DNA of 64,000 bases from Aedes albopictus (Eukaryota > Arthropoda > Insecta > Diptera > Culicidae). The translations under genes were made by a program, and so were the position numbers. Positions 45,291-57,149 of this stretch are shown here, in pieces; the first letter of the stretch is position 1, and every line of letters starts with the position of its first letter. A model generated the notes under the pieces. It was not told where the DNA came from and made no database searches. It saw nothing but the letters and a program-made list of their open reading frames with translations. Location: assembly GCF_035046485.1 (NCBI RefSeq), contig NC_085138.1, forward strand, positions 449,353,204-449,417,203. Direction: 5' to 3'.

Positions 45291-46930
45291 AGTTTTCTAA
45301 GCTGTGTTGATATTGCCAATGACAGAAGACGCCTACATCCGCTATCGACCCCTAATAAAGCCGCTGGAACGATTCCGATGCCATTCCGGACCAACGCACA
45401 TCCCCGAGCAGCCTTGCTGCTACAATCCTGCCCCACGGTAGAGCTATCGCAACCGTGCGTAACCGTGTGGGCCAACGCCGAAGGAGTAGAGTATTGGGTA
45501 CCAAAACCGATCGCTTCCTTGCTGCTGCTAGCTTGTACGGGTTAGTACTTGGCAGGCAGCTAGTTACAAACGTACAGTATGGTCCATTGGTCCTCCAACC
45601 GGACCTCCTCTAGGGCCGGGCGAGTTCCGTAGTAAAAAAAAAACCTGCAGCGTGAACACTACAAATTTGACATTTGTTGAGCAATGGCATCTTAGCAACG
45701 CACTCTAGATTGCTGTCCCGATAAACGTCGTACTGCCTGACTACTGCGTTTTTAGACATGTTGCTCCATAGGGACGTCCCCCGCAAAGTCACCTGTATGG
45801 GAGCCCCCCGTTCCAGAAACCTGAGAAGTCTCACACAAAGCTAAGAACCTTCCCCGGCCCTAACAGCACCCACACACAAAATTTCACACCGATCGGTTCA
45901 GTAGTTTCCGAATGCATAGCGGTATGGTATGGAAGAAGTAATATAGTGATTTTATATTTTTTTTGAGGTAGATGAAAATAGTTTCAGATAGTTTGTCCCA
46001 GTTTGCTTTGGTTTGAAAACCTCCTGATGACGAAGAGAGTAAATCTGCCGAAAGTACCAAAATCAACCTGTAACAGATTTTTTAATTCTTTTCGATCCTA
46101 CAAGAATTTAGTATGAATATATTTTCCAGGCATTTAGATATTTCTGATAAGGATTTGTGCTCAAAATTTGATTGCGATAACATGCATTGGGATTGTAATA
46201 AAGTATATATATAGGTAAATATCATCTTGCATCGACTTTTCGAACCCTCTATGCAAAATACCCTCTTCGAATGAGTGTATTCAGTATTGAACCTTTTAAT
46301 TCTGCCCTCTATAGGGTGGCATAAAGGGCGGAATTAAAAGGTACAAAACTGATTACAGTTCTTTGAAGGTAAATATCAATTTATTTCTCTGTCTTTATTC
46401 GATCCCGATGGTTATTGTTCTAGATTTTTTCTCGATTTGTCAATATACTATTTTTACAGGTTACTGTATCTGGTTTCCAAAGTGCAAATTAATCTGAGAA
46501 GGTGAAATTAAAACTGTTTGGTGAAGGTTTTTCCTAGTTACGAAAGTTTAAAAATTGATTCCTTATTTAGATCTCTAAATTCTTCAACAAATTACAGTTC
46601 ATTCTGGTCATCTCGATATATCGAGATAGGATGGTCCTTCAACATACAACGAATCAACTGTTATTTGTTTAAATATTTATTTGATTGGCTTCTCAAGACA
46701 TATTTGACACTTTGGGATACCTTTTAAGTCGAAAAGAAGTTCAGCTTGTATCGACCGAATAGCTTTTTTCGTACTGGAGAGATTTTTACGAAAATAACCA
46801 CGGAATCTCTCGGGGGTGGCGGCATGTTGGTATGGAGAGGGTTCTGTCGACTCGAATGGACGGGTATTCAGAGATGTGCCGAGCTTCTGAACCTGAAAAA
46901 TATATACTATCGTTTATTGCAGCAACGCCG
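45291..46930. other. unclassified DNA, GC-richer at 45300-45860
   Basis: The block 45300-45860 has coding-like composition but no open frame above 75 codons and no recognised domain. It could be a worn retroelement. The rest is AT-rich, with a small inverted repeat of GGGCGGAATTAAAAGGT / CCTTTTAATTCTGCCC at about 46290-46342. Confidence 0.3.
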
Positions 46931-47139
46931 TTAAGGTGAATATATAACGAAGCCACACCTCAAATTTTCAAGAGCACAAATCTGAGGAACCAAAAGACGG
47001 ATTGCGCTGAAAAGTTGATCGATTGGTGACCCGCTGGTGGTGACCAATCGATCAACTTTTCAGCGCAAGCCAACCCTCGGTTCTTGAGGTTTGTGCTTTT
47101 GAAAATTCGATGTTTGGCTTCGTTATATATTCACCTTAA
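46931..47139. mobile_element. 209-bp hairpin MITE
   Basis: AAGGTGAATATATAACGAAG pairs with CTTCGTTATATATTCACCTT, and the inner CTGAAAAGTTGATCGATTGG pairs with CCAATCGATCAACTTTTCAG. The whole element is an almost complete hairpin. The flanks are TTAA on both sides, which fits either a TTAA or a TA duplication. Confidence 0.85.
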
Positions 47140-47783
47140 AAAAATTAGACAACGTTTTATCAAGATCATGAATACACTTGTTCACACGGTTCAAGCAACT
47201 ATGACTTAGTTTCGTGTAAATAAAATAAATAAAATAAGCCGTACGGATGTTTTCCAAATCTAAACCGTGTAGTTGTTTGAACGTGGAATAAAATCAATTA
47301 AAAGTTTATTAAAAGTATCCTGGATAGACTGTTTGAGCATATAAAGAACAAAAGAGAGACTACTCATTATTGATAATGTTGAATATTTTGTGTAGCTTAA
47401 ATTAACTAGAATGAATTCTCGCTTGGATCTAAGGACTGTTCATTTTATAAAGAGGACACCTTATTTGTGTGATATCTTTTTTATTTTTCAATAAAATCAT
47501 TATCGGTTTTTTGCATAAATTTCCATAGCTATTCTACAGTGTAGGAAAAATATAACATTATACAAATTGTCCTTAGTTATGGAACTGAAGCGGTTTTCGT
47601 TGAAACTCAATAAAACCTCATTTCTCAAAATTCTACACAACTTTCCACATACATAACTTTAAAATTTCCATGTTAAGTCCAGTGATGCAATAACACTACG
47701 GAATCAGTTCAAAATTTGTCCAGTATAGAAGAGAATCGCATTCTAAATGATACCGAAGAAAAATATGCTTTAAAGTACATTCT

Positions 47784-48017
47784 TCATCATAAATTTAAGG
47801 ACAAGGTATTTGGAGTACATTGCTCAAAATTTCTAGAGCACCGTTTTTTAGAACCGTTGAACGGATTTGGATTAAAATGCATCACGCTATTGACAACCAC
47901 GGAACAATTAGCGTGATGCATTTTCATCCAAATCCGTTCAACGGTTCTAAAAAACGGTGCTCTGGAAATTTTGAGCTATGTACTCCAAATACCTTGTCCT
48001 TAATACTTAATGATGGC
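47784..48017. mobile_element. ~230-bp near-perfect hairpin MITE
   Basis: Arms of about 100 bases pair almost completely, for example CCGTTGAACGGATTTGGAT with ATCCAAATCCGTTCAACGG. The loop is about 15 bases near CAACCACGGAAC. Terminal bases outside AAGGACAAGG pair less well, so the boundaries are approximate. Confidence 0.75.
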
Positions 48018-48224
48018 CATAATGAAAAATGGCATACACACTTAGAAATTCTTAAATTTGCACGAAACGGAATCACCAAAGAACGTAAACGTTCTCAAGA
48101 CTGAATCACAAATTGGACTCAATTTTACGCGCATCATGTAAGTGCTGGTTGGTTGCGTTAGATGTCAACATATTCGGTTCACCAGAAACGTAGAATCAGT
48201 ATCACGTACATCAGCCATCATCTA

Positions 48225-48292
48225 ACTTGGTGAAATAGCCGAGAGGTAAGAGACGTGGCTCACGATCAGCAGATCCGATGTTCGAATCCATG
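48225..48292 (+). mobile_element. tRNA-like SINE head, interrupted by an RTE LINE
   Basis: The box-A-like TAGCCGAGAGGTAAGAG is followed 30 bases later by a box-B-like GATGTTCGAATCC. The right side of box B is duplicated beyond the LINE at 49154-49168, where the sequence continues CATGGTATT. It is more likely a SINE or tRNA pseudogene than a working tRNA. Confidence 0.6.
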
Positions 48293-49153
48293 AGGAGCGG
48301 AGCGGTCAGGCTAAGGCCGGGGTGGCCTCTGCTGTACATAGTAGCCGCCTCCATTCCACTCGGTCCATGGCTGTTTGTCTCCAGTTCCGCACTCTGCGTA
48401 GGGTCCGCAGATCGTCCTCCACTTGGTCGACCCACCTAGCTCGCTGCGCTCCACGTCTTCTTGTACCGGTCGGATGACTCTCGAGAACCATTTTAGTCGG
48501 GTTGCTATCCGACATCCTGATGACGTGACCCGCCCACCGTAGCCTCCCGATTTTCGCGGTATGGACGATGGTTGGTTCTCTCAGCAGCTGATGCAGCTCG
48601 TGGTTCATTCGCCTTCTCCAAGTCCCGTCTTCCATCTGCACTCCGCCGTAGATGGTACGCAACACCTTCCGTTCGAAAACTCCAAGGGCGCGTTGGTCCT
48701 CTGCACGTAGGGTCCATGTTTCGTGCCCATAGAGGACGACCGGTCTAATCAACGTTTTGTAGATAGTTAACTTCGTGTTACGGCGAGCTTTATTCGATCG
48801 TAGAGTTCTGCGGAGTCCAAAGTAGGCACGATTTCCTGCCACAATGCGCCTCTGAATTTCTCTGCTGGTGTCGTTGTCGTCGGTCACCAGTGAGCCCAAG
48901 TACACGAATTCTTCAACCGCCTCGATTTCATCACCGTCGATATGAATTCGGGGTGGCGGGCGCGGTGATTCCTCCCTGGAGCCCTTTGCCATCATGTACT
49001 TTGTCTTCGACACATTAATGACTAATCCGATTCGCCTGGCTTCACTCTTTAGTCGGATGTACGTTTCCGCCATCGTCTCAAATTTACGAGCAATAATATC
49101 AATATCATCGGCGAAACCAAGCAGCTGAACGGACCTCGTGAAAATCGTCCCAC
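48293..49153 (-). mobile_element. RTE-clade LINE (JAM1-like), 5'-truncated, 15-bp TSD
   Basis: The minus frame opens with LLGFADDIDIIARKFETM (catalytic FADD) and continues through MAETYIRLKSEARRIGL to LLCTAEATPALA without a stop. It is about 93% identical by eye to the element at 3215-4750. ATGTTCGAATCCATG flanks it on both sides (48278-48292 and 49154-49168). The fingers and first catalytic aspartate are missing, so it is a 5'-truncated insertion. Confidence 0.92.
48306..49073 (-). pseudogene. RTE reverse-transcriptase C-terminal remnant, 255 codons open
   Basis: Thumb and C-terminal domain of an RTE polyprotein, including SRPPP-like EESPRPPPRIHIDGDE, YLGSLVTDDND, YKTLIRPVVLYGHETWTLR and RLRWAGHVIRMSDSNP. 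The open frame extends upstream to about 49151 through the FADD box but has no native start. It cannot make an active enzyme without the missing fingers and palm. Confidence 0.85.
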
Positions 49154-49168
49154 ATGTTCGAATCCATG

Positions 49169-49462
49169 CATGGTATTATTTTACTTTTCTGTTTTTCCTG
49201 TCAAATCGGTTCTAGCGATTGCTAGACGCTAAGAAAAAAAAGTTTTATTTCGGGGTGTTTTGAAAGACGTAAATTTACATGTTTCAACCTCTAAATTTGT
49301 GTTTCTGAAGATGCTCGTATATGTCAGGTTCAGGACACTTAAAATTACATGATATTTTCCAGGTGTGTACTTTTTACTCCATAAATGCAAGTTTTTGATT
49401 CTAGAGAAGCTTATTATTATTTATTTTCAGCAAGGTCTGACCCTATGTAATTATATACCTTA
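49169..49462. other. unclassified AT-rich DNA
   Basis: This follows the second half of the split SINE. Nothing was recognised. Confidence 0.3.
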
Positions 49463-49716
49463 CTAGCTGTACCCGGCAAACTTTGTCTTGCCTACTGCGT
49501 TTTTGACGTTTCAAGTTTCTATCCAAGACCAAGCCCCCGGTCACAAAATGTATGGATGATTGATTTTCACAAACTCTCATTTCTCCATGTTTTTTGCCCC
49601 ATAAACCTTCCTTGGATGAAAACTAACAGAACAAAACTCAGACGACCCAAATCGGACCATCCGTTCGCAAGTTATGCGCGGTCCCACGTATGCCACTACA
49701 TTTTTATATATATAGA
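49463..49716 (-). mobile_element. 254-bp non-autonomous Helitron
   Basis: On the minus strand it starts TCTATATATATAAAAATG after A and ends GCCGGGTACAGCTAG before T. It closely matches 39020-39284. A short open frame inside (49556-49738) is the mirror of one in the other copy and is not a gene. Confidence 0.9.
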
Positions 49717-50395
49717 TTTGAAAATAACTACATGTTAATTTTTATTTTCGACATCATTGTTACGTTGTATTTGCAATAGAGTACATCGTTATTTAGAAGA
49801 ACCTTCATGAAACGAAGCGATTTTATCTCCGGTAACTGCCATGAAGCACAGTAACCAAGCCAACAATGCTATCAAGAAGCGGTTTTCTGCATTTGAATTT
49901 GCATTATTAGTACTTTCGACTAGATCCATTGAAAACATTCAAAATTTGATATTTTTATACATTTTTGTTTAACAAATAAATTTTATTCTGAAAATCGAGT
50001 CCAATTTGTAACTTTAATATCTCAACAACCATTATTCCGATTAGGTTTATATTTTGCCAGAATATGTATCACTCAAACTGCTGCAGCATGGCTAACACTT
50101 TTTTGCAATTAAAAACGATACACCGATGTTTTACAGAAATTTTGTGTTTATCTTTAGTTTTTGGGAATTGAAAAATTGATCTCTCAAAACACTTTGCCAC
50201 ATTTCTATGAAGTTCAATCATTTTAAACCAATTTATTTATGGTTATTATCTACTAATATAATGTACTAAACAACTTACCAAGGCTGCTCAAATTTGAACT
50301 ACGCGTTTTCTTTTTATAGCCTTGCAAAGTTGTCCTCTTTATAAAATGAACAGTCCTTATTGTTATGAAACAAGGGAATTTATATTAGAGTTTTG
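49717..50395. other. unclassified AT-rich DNA
   Basis: No gene, RNA or element ends recognised. Confidence 0.3.
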
Positions 50396-50613
50396 TGGGC
50401 TTCGTGGCCGTGCGGTTAGCGGCGTCAGTCGTTTAGGCGTATTGTGAGTGCCACGGAGTGAGGGTTTGATTCCCGCTTCAGCCGGAGGAAACTTTTTGTC
50501 AAACGAAAAATCCTCCACTGGTCTACTGGGTGTTCCGTGTTGTCCGTTGCCTAATGTTAGTGAATTGTTCAGTCTGTGCAACCTCTGGTTGAAGACGGTG
50601 TAGTGTCTTTTTT
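50396..50613 (+). mobile_element. tRNA-derived SINE, fuller copy
   Basis: The head GGGCTTCGTGGCCGTGCGG and the box-B-like GGTTTGATTCCC are followed by GTTCCGTGTTGTCCGTTGCC and a T-rich end after GGTGTAGTGTC. The copy at 876-1060 lacks the box B part. Confidence 0.85.
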
Positions 50614-51294
50614 ATATCAGATGCCGAGAACACATGAAATATCGAAATCTAATTTTTATCATGTCTACTCTAAATAATGAATAAAACAGGAGAACAATTG
50701 AATTTTACAAGGTGATTCCACGAACGAACGTTCGGTTCATTCTCGTTCGTCCCTTCCTTTTCCCTCTCATGCGAATTTTGACATTTTCCGGTGGTTTGTT
50801 TTGTTTCCCATTCGTTGCAGTTGAACGGTGTTATTTTTTTTTTTTTTTTTGAGAGAATATAGAGGTTAAATTTCGATGCAAAACTCTATATGATTCGAAT
50901 TCATTATACCTATATATCCGAGTATCCAAAAATATTGTTTGGATTCATAGTTATGAAACATAGTGTATTATGATACAGATACATCTCGATATTGAAGAGC
51001 CCATCGAGATAGGGAGAGATCGAACTCAAGAATCAATTTGTAATGCACACTAGATTGAAAAATCGTTCGTAACTAGGAAAAACCGGCAACAAACAGATGT
51101 CAGATGTCAGAAACGAGATCTAGCAACCTGTAAAAACGGTCATATCGACATATGGAGAAAAAATCTAGAACAAAAATAAACGAGATCGCATCCAGATAGA
51201 GAGATATCGAGATAAGATATCGATATGTAGAAAGGTAAAATGTATGCAGAATGAAGGGACCGACCATCGAGATAGGGAGGGATATCGAGATGTA
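50614..51294. other. unclassified DNA with ATCGAGATA repeats
   Basis: Many short ATCGAGATA and GATATCGA motifs lie between 50990 and 51290. The stretch with TTCGTAACTAGGAAAAACC resembles, inverted, 46525-46545. No gene was seen. Confidence 0.35.
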
Positions 51295-51769
51295 CAGGGG
51301 ATAGACAAAATGATCGGGACAGGCAAAATTTTCACTTTTCAAAAAATGTTCAACTAGCTGTAACTTTTCGAAACGTGCATCAAATATTCTCAAATTTTCA
51401 CTGTAAGTTGATCAACTAGTTGTGTATTAGTGAACAAAATTTGGAAAAGATCGGGCTATTCTGCACGAAGTTATAACAATTCTAGAAAAAGGTATAATTA
51501 TCCGATAGCCAATTTTGAGCTGTTATATCTCCGGATTCAATGAACCGAATGCAATGAAATTTTGACCATTTATGACTTATATAATGTGCTTTGAAAAACT
51601 TTCGACACAACTTAAAATTCTTAACACGGAAGAAAATTATTACGATTAGTTTACTTTTCTAATAAAACACCAAATTTCCTAAAACTTCAACATCGTTTCA
51701 AAATTTAAGATGCTTATTAAAGTTCATTTGAACTCCCTCTAGTTGTCTTGAATATGAATATGTTTTAAA

Positions 51770-52038
51770 GGGCCCATATAGCCGAGGCGGTAAGCGCACG
51801 GGTATTCAGCATAACCATGCTGAGGGTGACGGGTTCGATTCCAGGTCAGTCCAGGATCTTTTCGTAAAGGAAATTTCCTTGACTTCCTTGGGCATAGAGT
51901 ATCTTCGTGCCTGCCACACGATATACGCATGCAAAATGGTCATTGGCAGAGGAAGCTCTCAGTTAATAACTGTGGAAGTGCTCATAGAACACTAAGCTGA
52001 GAAGCAGGCTTTGTCCCAATGAGGACGTTACGCCAAGA
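51770..52038 (+). mobile_element. Feilai-like SINE with 13-bp TSD, nested
   Basis: Nearly identical to 5478-5757, with box A TAGCCGAGGCGG and box B GGTTCGATTCC. ATGAATATGTTTT occurs exactly at 51754-51766 and 52039-52051, the hallmark of target-primed insertion. It lies inside the foldback at 51295-53469. Confidence 0.92.
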
Positions 52039-52393
52039 AGAGAGAGAGATGAATATGTTTTGAAGGAAAGTAACAACATAGCCTTCAATTAATGGAAAAA
52101 GTATTTGGATACATATTAAAAATAGACCAATTTACTAAAAAATCATAAAATTAATAAAATCGTTATAATTTTTTCTCTTGTTAATAATTTAAAGTTGTGT
52201 CAAACGTTTTTCAAAGCTCATTATATAAGTCATAAATGGTCAAAATTTCATTGCGTTCGGTTCATTGAATCCGGAGATATAACAGCTCAAAGTTGGCTAT
52301 CGGATAATTATACCTTTTTCTAGAATTGTTATAACTTCGTGCAGAATAGCCCGACCCGATCTTTTCCAAATTTTGTTCACTAATTCCCAACTA

Positions 52394-53345
52394 AAGCATT
52401 GTCCAGTTAGAATCCGGACGCAAAGGATAATTTATTGTGACGCTCTCAATGATCATAATCATATTTTTTTACAGCAGTCTGATCATAAACAAGTCCTCTA
52501 TTGATGGTAAAAATTTCATCGATTTTCTTGCTACGAGTGAAAAGTTATTTCAGATTGAAGACAAGTGAAGGAAAAAAATCTTGCACAAACACGCTGAAAA
52601 CTAAGCGTGGTCAGGTACGACAGTCGCGAAAAATGTTAATGTCTCCATAACCATTATGTGTGATGTGCACAGATGTTGTTAACCATGCCATGAGGAAGTG
52701 CCCAAGGAGATTGAAGTTTATGTTCATGGATAAATCTGCTTGGAATTCCAAGATTTGCCAGGAAGTTCGAGCTCTGGACATCGTTTTCTCATATCACGAT
52801 TTTGACACCAAATGTGTACAAAGATGATAACCTCAAGAATCGCGTCCTGCTTTTCAAAAATGCCCACAAGGGATCTGTAGAGGTTTGAGCTAATTTGGTG
52901 AGCTATCACGACAGCCTGAGATGTGTAGTGCTGTCATCACTGTTGGATAGTATTTATAAACGAAAAAACACTCAAATTTCGCTTCTTTGGAATTCACTGA
53001 ATAGCCCTTAATTTCGCAAGAAGAGAAATATTTGGCAATGTTTCTTTGGAATCCTAATCAGATTGGTAGAGGGTCTCAGGACACTACAGAGATGACCTGA
53101 TTGTTAAACAAATCCGCCGAAGGGGTTGATGTTAAAATTTACTACCATTGTGCAGATTTTTTAGGAAGTAATCGCGGAAAAAATGAGAAAATGTATTAAA
53201 AATTAAATTAAATAATTTTAATGATATTTTTCCATGAAACTACAGTAAATTATCTTTGTTTTGAGGGTTTCACTATTTCTGTTTGTTATTCCACCTCTGA
53301 GATATAAGTGATTATCTGCGTCCGGATTCTAACTGGACAATGCTT
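52394..53345. mobile_element. 952-bp Tc1/mariner-like element, decayed, nested
   Basis: The inverted ends AAGCATTGTCCAGTTAG are flanked by TA (52392-52393 and 53346-53347). Removing it with one TA restores the arm sequence CAACTAGTTGATCAACTT found in the opposite arm of the host MITE. The interior has scattered coding-like phrases but many stops, so at most it is a dead transposase. Confidence 0.85.
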
Positions 53346-53660
53346 TAGTTGATCAACTTGCAGTGAAAATTTGAGAATATTTGATGCACGTTTCGAAAAG
53401 TTACAGCTAGTTAAACATTTTTTGAAAAGTGAAAATTTTGCCTGTCCCGATCATTTTGTCTATCCCCTGTAGAACATCGACATGTGGAGAGTCGACTGTA
53501 GATGTTAGATATGAACAGGATAGACAAACGTACAATGTTTGGAGAAAACATTACAGGACATACGGGTTTGCCTAGTAAGATGATGAATATGAGTTGTAAG
53601 TTAGGTCAAAAAGCGCCATTAAATATAGCGTACTCTCTAGAATAACAAAAACAACGCGTA

Positions 53661-55800
53661 TAGGGTGGGGCGGGGCAAGATGGGTCGCGGGGCAAGATGG
53701 GTCAGTGCCATTTTCTGGCGCATTACTCATGTTTTGATTACCCGCATAATCACAAACTGTAAATGCATTGTTTCTCATACTGTATATGATCATAAGCAAT
53801 TGTCATTTCACCATTTCTCAGACTGTCAGAGATAACAGTAAGCTAACCATTCCATGTACAGATTTGCCTGTTTGGCAAACGGTAATCCGCCAATTTACAG
53901 TATGTGGAATAGGCGGTTAAGATAGGTTACCATAAAAAATCGCTCGTTTTCCCGAACAAATTTTTCGCAATACAGTAAATAATACTGTCAATATATTATC
54001 CAGTTTTTCGAACAAATCACTGCACAACAAATGGTGAGAGAACAGTTTAACAATAAATCTAGAAGAAAAACGAGCACTGTATTGGTTATTATTGATGTTT
54101 GGTCTTTCATGGTATTTTAAGCTTATGATATACGGTTCTGCTATATTTGAACCGTTAAAAATTAGCGGTTATGATTTCATCGAATTTTTTATTCAAAAAA
54201 AAATCAACGCTGGGCTTGTTAATATCTACGGCGATTGACTGGTTAACTGGCGATTACTGTGGTGACAGCGGATTTTTCATCGCAAGGAACGCATCCAATT
54301 TCCGCCCGCCGCAGGCCGAATCCTTCATTACACCCGTTAGCGAGACGCCTCGCAGTCGCACAGTCTGGCCGGATCAGGTTTCTACCGCTGACTTCAAGTT
54401 CCGTAATCCTGCAAAACAATGTGCATCCGATTAGATATAGCACAAAAAACAAATTTACAAGTCATGCAAAACTTACCCTTGTTTCAGCCAGACCGCTCCG
54501 AGTGCTTGAAAATGTTTTCCGAGGCAAATTTTCAGATTGTTGTTCACTCCGCTCGTGGACTAAAGCTTTTGTTTTTTTTTTCTACTAAGTGCAAACTACA
54601 AAGTTCGACCGGTACAGATACCAAAGCTACTATTTGGCAAACTGTTGAACTTAAGTGACATATAGTGAAACGCGCATGTGTAAGTGTGTTTCACAAATAA
54701 AATTGCAAACCGTTTGAGAAATGGTCATTCTATATTGCCACCATGTCTCCTGAGTTTTCATCACTAAATTATTCGACAACTTCTGCACAATATAACATAT
54801 TGTTACAGCTTGGTATGCGTTACATAGACCGTTTTTTATTATTGAATGTTTCGAGTTTCATAGTTTTAACAGTAAAGCACCTGTTCAAGGTACAGTAACA
54901 GTAACAGATAAAGAAGACATACTGTGTGGAGATTAACACAAACTGTATTTCACTATGCGGGTATGCTAATAATTTTGTTAGATGACCAGCACGAATATAC
55001 AAAAGTTTGGGGCATTGATTGAAAAATTATTCACTCTCATTGGAAATAAAAAATAAAATGGTTTTTAGCCATTTTTCTTATGCGATACATTCCATATAAT
55101 CTCCATATAAACGGCCGCGGGGCAAGATGGGTCACCTTCAATTTTGAACGAATTTTTGAAGCATTCAAAAGTTTTTTATGTTTTATTACAAAACTATCTC
55201 ATAAATGACTTCAATCAAGCGGAATGAACACTCAAAGTTATAATATAAAATTATGATAATTTTTTAGTGAAAACATCGATTTTCAAGTCGCCTTAGGACC
55301 ACTCAAATTGTAAAGTTTTTTATATTCCAAATAAATTTATAAAATGTTTACTAATAACTCTTGTTTACTTAGTATGGATATGGAGCATATATGAATGCGG
55401 AACAAATATTATATTTTGACGTTTTTCTTTGAGAAAATGTGAATTACTTAAAAGGTGACCCATCTTGCCCCGCACTTTTTTCACGGCGCAAAATCGATCA
55501 CTTTTTAAAACTGCTTGTTTAACATCATATTTTGTATTTAATAAACTTTTTATCGACTTTTAGCATAGCTAACCAGTCAAGACGTGATTAAAGTGTACAG
55601 TAGCGAAATTTGAGCGTTTTATTTCTTCCCGAAATCCCGGTTCCGCGTTCCGCTTCGGAGACCCGTTGTGCTGCGTAGGTTGTGTCCACCTCTGCTCAAC
55701 ATAATAAAGAGTAGCGGACGAATACAAACCAATACGATTTGTATTTACAAAGTTATGGTGATCCATCCTTAGGTGACCCATCTTGCCCCGCTCCACCCTA
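53661..55800. mobile_element. 2.1-kb foldback element with GGGGCAAGATGGGTC repeats
   Basis: The left TAGGGTGGGGCGGGGCAAG pairs with the right CTTGCCCCGCTCCACCCTA, with TA at both edges. Further copies of GGGGCAAGATGGGTC lie at about 53691 and 55118 (direct) and 55456 (inverted). An inner inverted pair thus spans 55118-55474 and may be a nested or duplicated end. No transposase was recognised. Confidence 0.7.
54230..54440 (-). other. GC-rich coding-like island inside the foldback
   Basis: On the minus strand a splice-acceptor-like TTGTTTTGCAG at about 54412-54422 precedes an open stretch reading ITELEVSGRNLIRPDCATAR and GLRRAEIGCVPCDEKSAV, then a stop. Composition is much richer in G+C than its surroundings. 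It may be a host exon picked up by the element or an old insertion. I do not recognise the protein. Confidence 0.3.
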
Positions 55801-56302
55801 CATATTTTTGTAAATATAATATTTGAGTTTCTGTGAATCTCTCTCATTTTTTCAGTAACTACAGAAACTGTTGTAACGACCCGCTTATTGCGACCGTTAC
55901 TGTAGCTCAGCCCATCTCATACCGAAATACCGGTATGTACTCACCAAAAGTACACGGTGCTGCGATGCGACCCCTGTGCCTAATAGGACAGCTACTGCCT
56001 TAGCTACTGTTATGTGCATTTAGAATCACGTTGTCAGGAATGTGACTATAAGGAGAACTATAAATTAACCCAATACACTTATCGTATTCCTTTTTGGCTC
56101 CACATCAAACGGTCAAATTTCCTACATATTATCATTAGAATATTTACGTTATTTTTCGCTGGGACATTTTTTAGAATGCCAAAGCAAAAAGACGATTTTT
56201 AAATTAACAGGCGCCAGAATATAGTTTTCATCTTGGAACAAATCAATGATTACCAAGAGTCTCTCTACCAAATGTTCATGAATTACGAAAAATCGGTGTT
56301 AT
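55801..56302. other. unclassified DNA
   Basis: Mixed composition with no gene or element recognised. Confidence 0.3.
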
Positions 56303-56589
56303 CACACTAAGATCAGCTCGGTATTTTTTCCCATCTTTTTACTGAGTTCTCAACAGCAGATTTAACTCGGTTGTTTATTTTGCGGATATTCTGTACATGA
56401 GTTACCGAGCTCAGCTAAGAAACTGTCAAAAGCTACTGAAGCACGGTAAATATCGTTACTGGTGAACGGTAAATACGATTACCGAGTGTACCGAGATAAA
56501 TCTGCTGTTGAAAACTCAGTAAAAAAGATGGAAAAATTACTGAATTCAGTGAAAAAAGTACTGAGCTGGAACATCTGAATCTTAGTGTG
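56303..56589. mobile_element. TTACCGA-hairpin MITE, diverged copy
   Basis: The ends CACACTAAGATCAGCTCGG and AGCTGGAACATCTGAATCTT-AGTGTG are inverted (CACACTAAGAT shared). The interior has ACTGAGTTCTCAACAGCAGA paired with TCTGCTGTTGAAAACTCAGT and several TACCGAG motifs. Same family as 35621-35916. Confidence 0.75.
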
Positions 56590-56599
56590 TACGACTGTC

Positions 56600-56965
56600 T
56601 CAATCACGAACATAATATATGGGAAGCTCTGCATCCGGGACATCGCTGAAGTGGGGCAAGGATGTAGGAGCGATTGATCGTGAACCAAATCGAGGGTTGC
56701 TGTGGAAGCCAATTCTATTGAGCACCTAAATGAATTTGAACTGGCTGATGACGTTGCACTCTTAATAGCTCAAAGGCGCTCTGATATGTAGGGCAAGCTG
56801 TAGAGTGACTGGAAGGGAGAGTGGCGTCATGTTCCAATTTTGGCAGGGCTCCAGCTCGTTTGAAACGCTGTTCCAATTTTGACATTGACGCACTCTCCCT
56901 TCCAGTCACTCTAGGGCAAGCTAAGCTCGATGAAAAAAAAAAATATAGGAAATAGATGATGCCAG
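56600..56965 (+). mobile_element. LINE RT fragment carrying a small MITE
   Basis: The plus strand reads HLNEFELADDVALLIAQRRS (a (Y/F)xDD-like LADD box) at about 56725-56785, then the 114-bp MITE, then the duplicated GGGCAAGCT. It has no long open frame and is a relic. Confidence 0.6.
56800..56913. mobile_element. 114-bp MITE with 9-bp TSD
   Basis: TAGAGTGACTGGAAGGGAGA pairs with TCTCCCTTCCAGTCACTCTA. GGGCAAGCT occurs exactly at 56791-56799 and 56914-56922. A 9-bp duplication fits Mutator-like elements; an 8-bp reading would fit hAT. Confidence 0.85.
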
Positions 56966-57149
56966 ACTGGTGCAAAATATAAAACTAGACAAAATAGGTC
57001 GAGCTGAAATTTTACTCCGCGAACCCAAAAAGTAACCTCGAAAAAAAATGGTTAAAATAAAAATTATGAGAAGCCCAAAGCTTGGAGAAGTCCGCCCCTA
57101 ACTTTCGTGCCATTATAAAACGCACATTCTGAGGTAAAACTGTACTGAC

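Larger units (their letters stand above)
51295..53469. mobile_element. Tc1/mariner-type foldback MITE with two nested insertions
   Basis: The ends CAGGGGATAGACAAAATG and CATTTTGTCTATCCCCTG are flanked by TA. The arms match through CAAATTTTCACTGTAAGTTG and GAATCCGGAGATATAACAGC. Removing the SINE (51770-52038) and the 952-bp element (52394-53345) leaves about 950 bases, the same size as its relative at 26495-27400. Confidence 0.88.
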
